Assembly (NCBI GenBank): GCA_028694405.1
Contig: JAQUTM010000003.1
Location: 1-33,941 of the forward strand
Length of the DNA stretch: 33,941 bases
Direction: 5' to 3'
Origin: Oscillospiraceae bacterium
GTDB taxonomy: Bacteria; Bacillota; Clostridia; Oscillospirales; Ruminococcaceae
The notes beneath the pieces were generated by a model. That model did no database searches. It was not told where the DNA came from and saw only the letters and a program-made list of their open reading frames with translations. Made by a program: the position numbers and the translations under genes. Shown here in pieces: positions 16,727 through 24,645 of the stretch (position 1 is the first letter of the stretch; every line of letters starts with the position of its first letter).

Positions 16727-16760
16727 TTTACATTCGGGCGCTATGTCGCCCGAATGTAAA
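16727..16760 (+). repeat. Perfect stem-loop after the CUT2 binding-protein gene
   Basis: TTTACATTCGGGCG (16727-16740) pairs perfectly with CGCCCGAATGTAAA (16747-16760) around a 6-nt loop. No T-run follows (TAAATAGAGAGG), so it is more likely an mRNA 3'-end stabiliser or partial terminator than a full stop. It would raise binding-protein mRNA over ATPase and permease mRNA. Confidence 0.75.
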
Positions 16761-16861
16761 TAAATAGAGAGGCAACCTATTTTAAAGTGCTGTTTAGGGC
16801 TGTCGCCATAATCTCTTATAAAACGCACCCGATAGGTATTACAGAAAGGAAAGAGCAACGT

Positions 16862-18400
16862 ATGGATGACAATATCCTGTTGAAAATTGAGGGTGTCGTA
16901 AAAACCTATCCGGGTGTTCAAGCGCTCAAGGGCATTACGACAACAATTAAGCAGGGCGAAGTGCGTGCCCTGGTTGGAGAAAACGGTGCAGGTAAATCAA
17001 CCCTTATTAAATGTATTATGGGCGTAGAAACACCTACCGAAGGAAAGGTTGAAATAAACTGTGACGGCGTGTGGAAAAGTGTCAAAAATGCGGTAGAGGC
17101 AAAGGCATTGGGAATGCACGCAAACTATCAAAATGTAAACATAGCAAAAAATTTAAGCATAGCCGAAAACTATTATCTGGGCCGCCTGCCAAAAACAAAG
17201 CTGGGCACGGTGGACTGGACCACAATGTACGAAGACAGTCAGAAGGTTATCGACAAGTTTCAGCTAGGGGTAAACCCTACCGCCACCATTGCCTCCCTGC
17301 CTGTGGCATTGCAGGCTATGGTAACCATCAGTAAAATATCGGTAAACGAAAATATTCGTCTGGTTATTTTTGATGAGCCAACGGCTTTGCTGGAAAATGA
17401 TAAGGTCGAAACTCTGTTTCACTATATTAAAGAACTAAAACAAGCGGGCGTAAGCATTATTTACATTTCTCATCGTCTGGAAGAGATTATGGAAATATGC
17501 GATACTGTTACCATTATGAAAGACGGCACATACGTGGAGACAAAAGATGTTGCCGAGGTTGATAAGGATTATCTTATTTCCAAAATGGTTGGGCGTGATA
17601 TGGCGGATATTTATAATATACAACGCCAAAACCCGGGACAGGAATTGCTGCGTGTAGAAAACTTGAGTAACTCTAATTTTACAGATGTAAATTTTTCTTT
17701 ACACAAGGGCGAAATTTTAAGCTTTTTTGGATTAGTTGGCGCAGGGCGCAGCGAGGTGATGCGGGCAATATTCGGTGTAGACAAAATTACCGCAGGCAAA
17801 GTGTATGTAAAGGGTAAAGAGGTACACTACAAATCACCTAAAGAAGCCATGATAGATGGCATTGGCTTTTTAACCGAGGACCGTCGAACCGACGGTTTGG
17901 CTTTACCGCAAAGCGTAGAACTTAACACCAATATGTACTCTTACGACATGATTAGCAAGCTGGGTGTTATTGATTTAAAAAAAGAAAAGCAGCGAGCTGA
18001 AGAGTATCGTACAAAAATAGCAGTAAAAACGCCAAGCGTAAAGCAGTGTGTAAATAACCTATCGGGCGGCAACCAGCAAAAAGTTGTAATTGCAAAGCTG
18101 CTGTGTCGTAATCCGGATATTTTAATTTTTGACGAGCCAACAGTTGGTGTAGACGTTGGTGCAAAAGACGAAATTTTTAAAATTATCGAAACACTTACAA
18201 AACAGGGCAAGGGTGTTATTATTGTTTCTTCCTATTTGCCGGAGGCAATGGGTCTTGCTGACCGCATGATTGTTATGGCGGAGGGACATATAGCAGGTAC
18301 TTTTGACAATGAGCAGATGAAGCAGGTAGAGGAAGAAGACGTATTGCGCATTGCCTCTACTATATACGACAGCGAAAACGTTTCGGCGGAGGTAAAGTAA
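16862..18400 (+). CDS. Double-domain sugar ABC ATPase (RbsA/MglA-like)
   Basis: A 512-residue protein with two nucleotide-binding domains. Domain 1 has an intact Walker A GENGAGKST (39-47), Walker B LVIFDEP (167-173) and switch His204. Its signature is SLPVALQAM (145-153), where homologues have LSIGQQQM. Domain 2 has a non-consensus Walker A GLVGAGRSEV, common in this family, but a good signature LSGGNQQK (about 400) and Walker B DILIFDEP. So one composite ATP site is canonical and the other is degenerate on both faces. The ATG at 16862 is chosen over the one at 16787 because AAAGGAA lies about 11 nt upstream and the protein then begins like its family (LLKIEGVVKTYPGVQAL). It powers the sugar importer together with the permease 4 nt downstream. 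Confidence 0.93.
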   Translation: MDDNILLKIEGVVKTYPGVQALKGITTTIKQGEVRALVGENGAGKSTLIKCIMGVETPTEGKVEINCDGVWKSVKNAVEAKALGMHANYQNVNIAKNLSIAENYYLGRLPKTKLGTVDWTTMYEDSQKVIDKFQLGVNPTATIASLPVALQAMVTISKISVNENIRLVIFDEPTALLENDKVETLFHYIKELKQAGVSIIYISHRLEEIMEICDTVTIMKDGTYVETKDVAEVDKDYLISKMVGRDMADIYNIQRQNPGQELLRVENLSNSNFTDVNFSLHKGEILSFFGLVGAGRSEVMRAIFGVDKITAGKVYVKGKEVHYKSPKEAMIDGIGFLTEDRRTDGLALPQSVELNTNMYSYDMISKLGVIDLKKEKQRAEEYRTKIAVKTPSVKQCVNNLSGGNQQKVVIAKLLCRNPDILIFDEPTVGVDVGAKDEIFKIIETLTKQGKGVIIVSSYLPEAMGLADRMIVMAEGHIAGTFDNEQMKQVEEEDVLRIASTIYDSENVSAEVK

Positions 18401-18403
18401 GTT

Positions 18404-19390
18404 ATGAGTCAGTCTACAAAAAATTTGGCGGAACGCAAAAGGTCTGCCGAGCTGAAAAAATTATTGATGCGCACCGAAATTTCAATGGTACTTATTATTG
18501 TATTGTTGTTTTTGGCCGCTACCTTTGGTACAGAAAACTTTTTAAGTGCATATAATCTTACTAACATTTTAAAACAGTGCGCGATTATCGGTGTTATCTC
18601 TGTTGCACAAACCTACATTATCATCACCGGCGGCATAGATATTAGCTGTGGTGCTATAGTGGGTATGTCTACCTTAATGGTGGCAATGGGTCAGGCACGC
18701 TGGGGTATGGGCGTTTTAGGCTCTATGGTTGTAGCGCTTGTTGTAGCCATTGTATGCGGCCTGTTTAATGCAGTGTTAATTCACGAATTTAACGTTCCCG
18801 CATTTGTTGCAACTTTGGGCACTCAAACCATTTTGCGCGGCCTAATCAAGGTTATTTCTAATGGCGGTACCGTTTCGGGGCTAAGTGCCAAGTTTTCCGC
18901 ATTTGCCAGCGGTAGCACCTTTATGATTCCCAATCTTGCTCTTATATGGTTTTTAATTGCCATTGTCGGATTTTTAATTTTGAAATATACAGTGTTTGGA
19001 CGCAATTTGTTTGTTTTGGGCAGCGGCTCCGAGGTTGCTAAACTAAATGGTATATCTATTCGCAAAACTACCTATGCAGCATATGCATTTGCCGGCCTTA
19101 TGTATGGCGTTGCAGGCATTATGCTTGCCGCACGCATTAACTCGGCCATTCCTACAGCAGGTGAGGGATACGAGACAAACGCCATTGCCGCAAGCGTATT
19201 GGGTGGTGCTTCCTTAGCCGGCGGTCAGGGCTCTATTGCAGGCACATTGCTGGGTACTATGCTTATTATTTTAATTGATAACGTTGGTACACAGTTTGGT
19301 ATTCACTCCTTTGTTATGCAGGTTATCACCGGCTGCGTAATTGTAATTGCTATTGTAGTAGACCAAGTTAAAAAACGCAAAAACCGCTAA
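18404..19390 (+). CDS. Sugar ABC permease (RbsC-like)
   Basis: A 328-residue, highly hydrophobic inner-membrane protein with about ten predicted helices. It has family features such as ILKQCAIIGVISVAQTYIIITGGIDIS near residues 50-80, FVATLGTQTILRG, and ANAIAASVLGGAS-like motifs (here TNAIAASVLGGASLAGGQGS). Such permeases work as homodimers with one double ATPase. Its start follows the ATPase stop by 3 nt, with GGAGG within the end of that gene, so the two are translationally coupled. It is the last gene of the LacI-controlled operon and is followed by a stem-loop terminator. Confidence 0.94.
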   Translation: MSQSTKNLAERKRSAELKKLLMRTEISMVLIIVLLFLAATFGTENFLSAYNLTNILKQCAIIGVISVAQTYIIITGGIDISCGAIVGMSTLMVAMGQARWGMGVLGSMVVALVVAIVCGLFNAVLIHEFNVPAFVATLGTQTILRGLIKVISNGGTVSGLSAKFSAFASGSTFMIPNLALIWFLIAIVGFLILKYTVFGRNLFVLGSGSEVAKLNGISIRKTTYAAYAFAGLMYGVAGIMLAARINSAIPTAGEGYETNAIAASVLGGASLAGGQGSIAGTLLGTMLIILIDNVGTQFGIHSFVMQVITGCVIVIAIVVDQVKKRKNR

Positions 19391-19424
19391 ACACAATAAA
19401 ATACTTTTTTGTAAAAACAGTTTA

Positions 19425-19462
19425 AATACGGCAGCCGTGATACATTTCGCGGCTGCCGTATT
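19425..19462 (+). terminator. Terminator of the LacI-controlled sugar operon
   Basis: A perfect 13-bp stem (AATACGGCAGCCG at 19425-19437 with CGGCTGCCGTATT at 19450-19462) has a 12-nt loop, followed by TTGGGTTT. It begins 35 nt after the permease stop. Confidence 0.78.
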
Positions 19463-20016
19463 TTGGGTTTAAACAACTATTTGATTTTGTTGCGGTTATA
19501 AATAAAATTTTGTGCTTAATTTCTGTACAAAAGTCTCTCGGCACTTTTTTAGTTTTTTCTGTAGCGGTTAATATTTGTACGTTACTCTATTTTAAACATT
19601 TTATTTGTCGGTGTGGTTTTTGGGGGCTATGCAAACATAAAAACGGCTACCTCTAGGGAGTGCTTTTGCACCTTTGAGATATATTTTATTTTAGCGGGTA
19701 TCGCGGCATGGCTGAAGAAACCTCCATAATGTTAACTATGACTTTGCCTGTTAATTTTCATTTTTGCTATAAGGCAAACTCCGTTGGTGATTTTTAAAAA
19801 AGATGACATATTTTTTAGGAGAAAGGCGAAAGGCAAAGTGCCTACCTGTATAAATAGAAAGATTTCCTTTTTAATAAGCGACGTTTGGCATGGAGCAAAC
19901 TTTATTTTATGGGGGCAATTTATAGGTTTTCATCAAAAAGGTGTTTTGTACTTTATGCAAAGTAATAAATTAAAAATATAAAAATTTAAAATAGAAAACA
20001 ATTTATGATAAAAATA
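19463..20016. other. Intergenic region without a recognisable gene
   Basis: About 550 bp between two terminators. Short open frames occur, but none has a ribosome site or familiar sequence. A small hairpin GTGC-TTTT-GCAC and a TTTGCCT/AGGCAAA inverted pair lie in the middle (about 19660-19780). I could not match these to a known riboswitch or small RNA, but a small RNA is not excluded. Confidence 0.4.
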
Positions 20017-20052
20017 AAAAATGTCATCGGTATTTTTACCGATGACATTTTT
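20017..20052 (-). terminator. Terminator of the SDR-carboxylesterase operon
   Basis: A perfect 16-bp stem (20017-20032 with 20037-20052) has a TTTT loop. On the minus strand it is followed by TATTTTTATC, which fits the leftward operon ending at 20153. A-tracts on both sides mean it may also stop rightward transcription. Confidence 0.8.
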
Positions 20053-20152
20053 AGCAAAGAAAAAGAGATTCAAACCAAGTTTTTCTTGGTTTTAGAAAAA
20101 TATTTCAAGTCAACAAATTTTTTTATCGCCTTGGTGTATTTGCTTTTGGTGT

Positions 20153-21673
20153 TTATTTATATAAAAGCTGCTGAAAGTAGGATATTTTTTCTTCATCTTT
20201 CAGTGGTGCGGATTCCATTTTCTGATTGAAATAGTACATCATTTTGCGGTCGGCTTCAAATTTATCCCACGGTGTGCTGTCCGGCAGAGAAAACCCTTTA
20301 TTTGGGTTGCCGTTTGCAATAAAGTTACACCACATGGTGTGCATTTGCTCGGCAACAAATCCGTCATATTCACCTTCCGTTAAGCCGGAAGCGGGAATGG
20401 TGTCAAAGGTGTAAAGAATATCTACGGCATGATGCGCGCCCAATTCTTTCATAGGATAGTTTCCGTCAGGCATAAAGTCAAACTGATAGCCGTATACGGT
20501 GTTTCCTTGGTTTGCAAGCTCTTGCATCATTTTAATAGTGCCTGCTTTAAAATAGGAGTAGGTTACAAGGTCGGGGATAAGCGCAAGACCCTCAAGACCT
20601 TGATTTTTATAGTAATCTTTAACTTCTTGTGCTTTTTCTTTAAACACTTGGTCAATAAACCACTCGGCACCTTCTGGGGTAGAGGTCTCTGAAAGGAAAA
20701 CCATGCCTTCGTTTTGATTAAAGCCCATGAGATATTCTGCTTTATTATACTCTCCTTGCTTTAGCGCTTCTTCCGGGTTTTTGGGAAGCACCGCTCCATC
20801 TAGGGTTGGCCAAAAAGCGAGAGGCGCCGATACCGTTACATCAGATGAGAAAAAGCCTGTTTCCCATAGCTGATAGGCATCACACTGACGCAATTTTTCC
20901 AAGCCCTCAGGAGAATCATCAGCTCCAAATTTTTCGGCAAATTTTCTAGAGGCTTCAATCGATGCTTCAAGGTTTGCTTGTGTATATGGCATAGACACTT
21001 TGTTGGAAAGTAAGTTTCCGCTTTGCATAACGGCTCTTTTAAAAAGCCCTTTTGCTTTGGGGGACATAACCAAATTGGTTACAGAGAACGAGCCGGCAGA
21101 TTCACCGCCAATAGTAATTTGCTCGGGGTCACCGCCAAATGCAGCAATATTTTCTTTTACCCATGTCAGTGCCGCAATTTGGTCCAGCGTACCCCAGTTA
21201 CCTGTGGTACCATATTGTTTCATCAGGGTTTCCAAGGCCAAAAAGCCCATTGCGCCCAGACGATAGTTTATTGTAACTAAAATAACATCTTTATTTACAA
21301 ATTCTGTACCATCGTAATAATTCATGGTGCCACAGCCATTAAAATAACCACCGCCATGAATCCAGAAAAATACAGGATATTTTTTGCCTTCGGATTTTTC
21401 GGGTGCCCATATATTAAGATACAGGCAATCCTCGCTGGGTTTGGTATTGACGAGAATTGTTTCCATTTGTGTTGCACTGGAACCAAATTCTAAACAGTCT
21501 TTTACATCGTCCCAAGGCTCCATCTTTTGTGGTGGTGTAAATCTTAAATTGCCAATGGGCGGTTTGGCGTAGGGTACGCCTTTAAATACAGCAACACCGG
21601 ACGCAACGGTGCCTCTTATCTTTCCCTGTTTTGTATCTACAATCATTGTCTGATTTGTTTTTTTGTTATCCAT
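20153..21673 (-). CDS. Type-B carboxylesterase
   Basis: A 506-residue alpha/beta-hydrolase of the carboxylesterase/para-nitrobenzyl-esterase family. It has the N-terminal VFKGVPYAKPPIGNLRF, the disulfide-region EDCLYLNIW, the oxyanion-hole segment WIHGGGYF (104-111), the nucleophile elbow GGESAGS with Ser192, acid Glu322 (NQNEGM) and probably His415 (GAHHAVDILY). There is no signal peptide, so it is probably cytosolic. I start it at 21673, where AAGGA lies about 10 nt upstream; the ATG at 21706 has no ribosome site. It follows the dehydrogenase gene by 58 nt on the same strand, so the two probably share a message and may act on one ester or alcohol/ketone compound. The natural substrate is unknown. 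Confidence 0.93.
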   Translation of the reverse strand: MDNKKTNQTMIVDTKQGKIRGTVASGVAVFKGVPYAKPPIGNLRFTPPQKMEPWDDVKDCLEFGSSATQMETILVNTKPSEDCLYLNIWAPEKSEGKKYPVFFWIHGGGYFNGCGTMNYYDGTEFVNKDVILVTINYRLGAMGFLALETLMKQYGTTGNWGTLDQIAALTWVKENIAAFGGDPEQITIGGESAGSFSVTNLVMSPKAKGLFKRAVMQSGNLLSNKVSMPYTQANLEASIEASRKFAEKFGADDSPEGLEKLRQCDAYQLWETGFFSSDVTVSAPLAFWPTLDGAVLPKNPEEALKQGEYNKAEYLMGFNQNEGMVFLSETSTPEGAEWFIDQVFKEKAQEVKDYYKNQGLEGLALIPDLVTYSYFKAGTIKMMQELANQGNTVYGYQFDFMPDGNYPMKELGAHHAVDILYTFDTIPASGLTEGEYDGFVAEQMHTMWCNFIANGNPNKGFSLPDSTPWDKFEADRKMMYYFNQKMESAPLKDEEKISYFQQLLYK

Positions 21674-21731
21674 ATACTTTGTGCTTTCCTTTTCTTTAAC
21701 TGACATATTTTAATGTATGGCTTGTATGTTA

Positions 21732-22538
21732 TTAAAAACACACAAAGCCACCGTCTACGGGAACTGTGGTTCCGGTCATATTACTGGCCTCATCACTTGC
21801 AAGAAACAAAATGACATCTGATACTTCTGTCGCGGCTGCCACTCGTGCCTGTGCCGATACAATTTTTGGCGGACATATCGGTTTATCGGACGGAGTAGTT
21901 TCTTTTGCTTGGGCAGCTTTTTTGGTTGAAAGAAATGCAAGTGCTTCTTGATACATTGGAGTGTCGGTTGTTCCCGGATTAACGGCGTTAACCCGAATAC
22001 CGTATTTGGCATAGTCCATAGCCATATTTTTCGTAAGTCCACTTAACGCATGCTTGGAAGTTACATAGGCAGAGTGACCGGGAAATCCCGTTAATCCTGC
22101 AACTGAGGATACATTGACAACGCAAGAGGCTCCGCCTTGTTCAATCATATGAGCTAATGCGTAATGAGAGCAAAAAAATGCGCTATAAACATTACAGGCC
22201 ATAACTTCCATAAACATCTGTGTACCCATTGTGTGTACCGGTGCAGGAATTCCTGTAATGCCGGCATTGTTGATGAGAACATCAATTCGCCCGTACTTAT
22301 TCCAAGCAGTATCAATTAACTCCTTGCAATTTTCCTCGGCTGAGAGATCTAAAATTAAAAAAGTCACATCACTTGTGATTTTCATTAGCTTCTCAAGGGC
22401 TGTTTTACTCATTTCTTCCTTACGGTCAGCCAAAACCAGCTTTGCCCCTTCTTCAGCGGCTCTGTGCGCCGTAGCAAATCCAATGCCACCGGCGGCTCCG
22501 GTTATGACAAACACTTTGTCTTTAAATCGATTTTTAAT
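21732..22538 (-). CDS. Short-chain dehydrogenase/reductase with probable non-AUG start
   Basis: A classical SDR of about 268 residues: cofactor motif TGAAGGIGFA, NNAG, catalytic Ser in VNVSSVAG, the YxxxK pair in YVTSKHAL, then NPGTTDTPM and a C-terminal VPVDGGFV. It reduces or oxidises a ketone/alcohol with NAD(P)H in the cytosol. The start is unusual. A strong GGAGG (minus strand, 22553-22549) is followed in frame only by ATA (22541) or ATT (22538), then KNRFKDKVFVITGA, the normal SDR N-terminus. A GTG at 22514 would remove the first strand's lead-in and lies about 35 nt from GGAGG. I give ATT, 10 nt from GGAGG, as the start. It shares a message with the carboxylesterase. A proline-containing insert (SDKPICPPKIV) lies before the last strands. 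Confidence 0.85.
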   Translation of the reverse strand: MKNRFKDKVFVITGAAGGIGFATAHRAAEEGAKLVLADRKEEMSKTALEKLMKITSDVTFLILDLSAEENCKELIDTAWNKYGRIDVLINNAGITGIPAPVHTMGTQMFMEVMACNVYSAFFCSHYALAHMIEQGGASCVVNVSSVAGLTGFPGHSAYVTSKHALSGLTKNMAMDYAKYGIRVNAVNPGTTDTPMYQEALAFLSTKKAAQAKETTPSDKPICPPKIVSAQARVAAATEVSDVILFLASDEASNMTGTTVPVDGGFVCF

Positions 22539-22734
22539 TATATTAAAACCTCCCTTTAGTTAGTATTTCACAATATACACCTATTTATTTTGTCAGTTGT
22601 TATTAAAATGTAAATATAATAATATTAAATTATTAATTTGTGTGCTGATAGTTTTATGCAAACCAGAACGCTAAATCTTGCGGTATGCTTTTAAAAAGAG
22701 ATAAACAGTCTTATTATCGCTGCTATTTAGTAAA

Positions 22735-22750
22735 TAAAGTAATTACTTTA
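22735..22750. promoter_or_regulatory. 16-bp AT-rich palindrome in the divergent region
   Basis: TAAAGTAATTACTTTA is a perfect palindrome in the 600-bp region between the leftward SDR gene and the rightward glycan operon. It could be an operator, but it is AT-rich and lies about 290 bp from the nearest confident promoter, so this is tentative. The rest of 22562-22980 shows no gene or clear RNA element. Confidence 0.35.
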
Positions 22751-22983
22751 AAAGAGGTGTCCAAAAGTCTGAAAATTATGCGGTTTTAATTTTAGAATTT
22801 ACAAACTTTCGTTTATTTGAAGGAAGAGAGCGCTTAAAATAAAAACAGCAACAGTGCAGTTTAAAGCAGTTGAATGCCATAAAAATTTTAAATTGCTGTT
22901 AAAATTACCGTAAATAATACTCTTTTATAAGCTGTGTCTTGGATTTAAGGGGAATAACTTACTGTGACTTTTTATTTCATAAG

Positions 22984-23017
22984 ATAACCCCACTTTTTCA
23001 AATAAAATAACCCACTT
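22984..23017 (+). promoter_or_regulatory. Direct repeat, probable activator site of the glycan operon
   Basis: ATAACCCCACTT (22984-22995) and ATAACCCACTT (23007-23017) form a direct repeat with a period of about 23 bp, roughly two helical turns. The downstream copy ends 19 bp before the -35 at 23037. This is the usual layout of AraC-type activator sites, and an AraC-type response regulator is encoded in the same operon (31542-33140). Confidence 0.5.
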
Positions 23018-23036
23018 AAGAAAGAAATCTGTCTAA

Positions 23037-23065
23037 TTGTTATAAAAAAAGGATATTGCTATAAT
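23037..23065 (+). promoter_or_regulatory. Promoter of the glycan-use operon
   Basis: TTGTTA (23037-23042), a 17-bp spacer and a perfect TATAAT (23060-23065). Expected start near 23072, giving a leader of about 65 nt before the ATG at 23138. The imperfect -35 fits a promoter that needs an activator. Confidence 0.7.
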
Positions 23066-23137
23066 AAAATCACAAAAGCAACAGGGATTATATAAAAAGT
23101 TAGCCTAAAGGTTGCGTAAAATGATAGGAGGATACTT

Positions 23138-24493
23138 ATGAAAAAAACAGCAATGCGATTTTTGAGTTTAGCACTTTTGGCGGCAATCTGCTTAACCGGA
23201 TGCGGTAAAACAGCCAGTTCCGTTTCTCAACAAGCAACTTCTCAGCCAACTACAGCAACAGAAAAAACAAAAATTGTTTTTTGGACAAATCAACGCCATG
23301 ATATGGAATATCTAGAGGCAAAAATTAAAGAATTTAATGACACCAACGACAAAAACATCGAAGTTACCTGTGAGATTATGACTGATAACTACGATAACAA
23401 TCTGGAGCTTTCTTATCAAAGTAACCAAGCACCGGACGTATTTCGTGCCAAAAGCGAAATTGTGCCTTACATCAAAAAAGATATGATTATTCCCATTGAT
23501 GAATTTTTGACCGAAGAAGATAAAGCTCGCTTTGGCGATACTTTGGGCATACAAAATATCAATATGTATGAAGATAAGTTGTATAGTTTGCCTGCATTTG
23601 GTAATAACTTCCGCCTGATTTATAACAAAGATGTATTTGCAGCTGCCGGGTTAGACCCTGAAGCTCCTCCCACTACAATGGAAGAGGTGCGCGAATATGC
23701 TAAAATCATTACAGAAAAACTGAGTAATCAAGGCGTATATGGCTTTGCCATGAACTTAAAGGGCGCATATAGCTCTATGTACCGCTCTGTAGACGAAGTT
23801 GCCCGTCTTTCCGACATGTTCTATTATGATTACAAAGAGGGTAAATACAATTTTAATGAATATGCAAAAGTGGTACAAAATTTTGCTGACATTTATGCAG
23901 ACGGCTCCTTCTTCCCCGGCGCAGAAAGCTTAGATATTGACCCCTTGCGCACACAATTTGCGCTTGGCAAAATAGGTATGTATATGTCCGGCTACTGGGA
24001 GGTTGCAGTATACAACAGCCAATTCCCAACCGAACAAGAGTGGGCAGCATGCCAATTACCTACTTATGACGGCGTAGTAGACGGCGTAAACACTATGAAC
24101 TCAGCTGGCCGCAGCTATGTAATTTCTAACCAGTGCAAAAACCCAGAAGCTGCATGGGAGCTAATAAAATTCCTTACCAGCGATGATTACATGGTTGGGT
24201 ACCAAGCCGGAGGCTATGGCAATATTGTTGTGCCTAGCGTTGCTAAAATAGCAAAACCAAGCGAAATCTACGGTTCTAGTTTCTTTACACTTTCTGACAC
24301 AGATTCTATCGAGCCTCTTGCACCAGAGATGGCAGGTTTGACCATTGAGGGGAAAACTTTCTATGAAGAATATGCAGCAGTTATTTTTGGAGAGGCTGAT
24401 TTAAACGATGTAACAGAGCGGGTTACCAAAACCTATAATGACGCATTGGAAGCAGCAATTTCCTCCGGAAGTATGCAGCCCATTTTGAAATAG
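23138..24493 (+). CDS. Carbohydrate-binding lipoprotein of a CUT1 ABC importer
   Basis: A 451-residue family-1 extracellular solute-binding lipoprotein. The signal peptide ends in LTGC with Cys22, followed by a Ser/Gln/Thr-rich tether. The mature domain opens with KIVFWTNQRHDMEYLEAKIKE and contains the family features FNDTNDKNIEV, QAPDVFRA, RLIYNKDVFAAAGLDP, GMYMSGYWEV and NPEAAWELIKFL. Proteins of this size usually bind oligosaccharides. AGGAGG precedes the ATG by 6 nt. It is the first gene of the operon containing two permeases, GH3, an unrecognised enzyme, a sensor/regulator pair and GH88, so the ligand is probably a uronate-containing oligosaccharide. A terminator directly after the gene would limit read-through to the rest. 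Confidence 0.93.
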   Translation: MKKTAMRFLSLALLAAICLTGCGKTASSVSQQATSQPTTATEKTKIVFWTNQRHDMEYLEAKIKEFNDTNDKNIEVTCEIMTDNYDNNLELSYQSNQAPDVFRAKSEIVPYIKKDMIIPIDEFLTEEDKARFGDTLGIQNINMYEDKLYSLPAFGNNFRLIYNKDVFAAAGLDPEAPPTTMEEVREYAKIITEKLSNQGVYGFAMNLKGAYSSMYRSVDEVARLSDMFYYDYKEGKYNFNEYAKVVQNFADIYADGSFFPGAESLDIDPLRTQFALGKIGMYMSGYWEVAVYNSQFPTEQEWAACQLPTYDGVVDGVNTMNSAGRSYVISNQCKNPEAAWELIKFLTSDDYMVGYQAGGYGNIVVPSVAKIAKPSEIYGSSFFTLSDTDSIEPLAPEMAGLTIEGKTFYEEYAAVIFGEADLNDVTERVTKTYNDALEAAISSGSMQPILK

Positions 24494-24499
24494 TACGAC

Positions 24500-24533
24500 A
24501 GGTTCCTTGATGGTAAATTTCATCAAGGAACCT
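24500..24533 (+). terminator. Terminator-like hairpin after the CUT1 binding-protein gene
   Basis: A perfect 13-bp stem (AGGTTCCTTGATG with CATCAAGGAACCT) and 8-nt loop followed at once by TTTTTTAT, 7 nt after the stop codon. By form it is a full rho-independent terminator inside an apparent operon. It must be leaky, or the permease gene has another promoter. Confidence 0.85.
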
Positions 24534-24645
24534 TTTTTTATACAGCATTTATCATTGAGATAAAATCAGTAGGTTTTGTAACATGAAAAACCAATGTGAA
24601 AAAGGTTTGATATCTTACAAATGGAGGAAAGGAACTCTTATTATC

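Noticed and set aside
19784..19981. 65-codon open frame between the sugar operon and the esterase
   Set aside because: GTG start without a ribosome site and no recognisable protein features; AT-rich chance frame.
20005..20229. 74-codon open frame
   Set aside because: It runs through a perfect terminator stem and into the 3' end of the carboxylesterase gene on the other strand.
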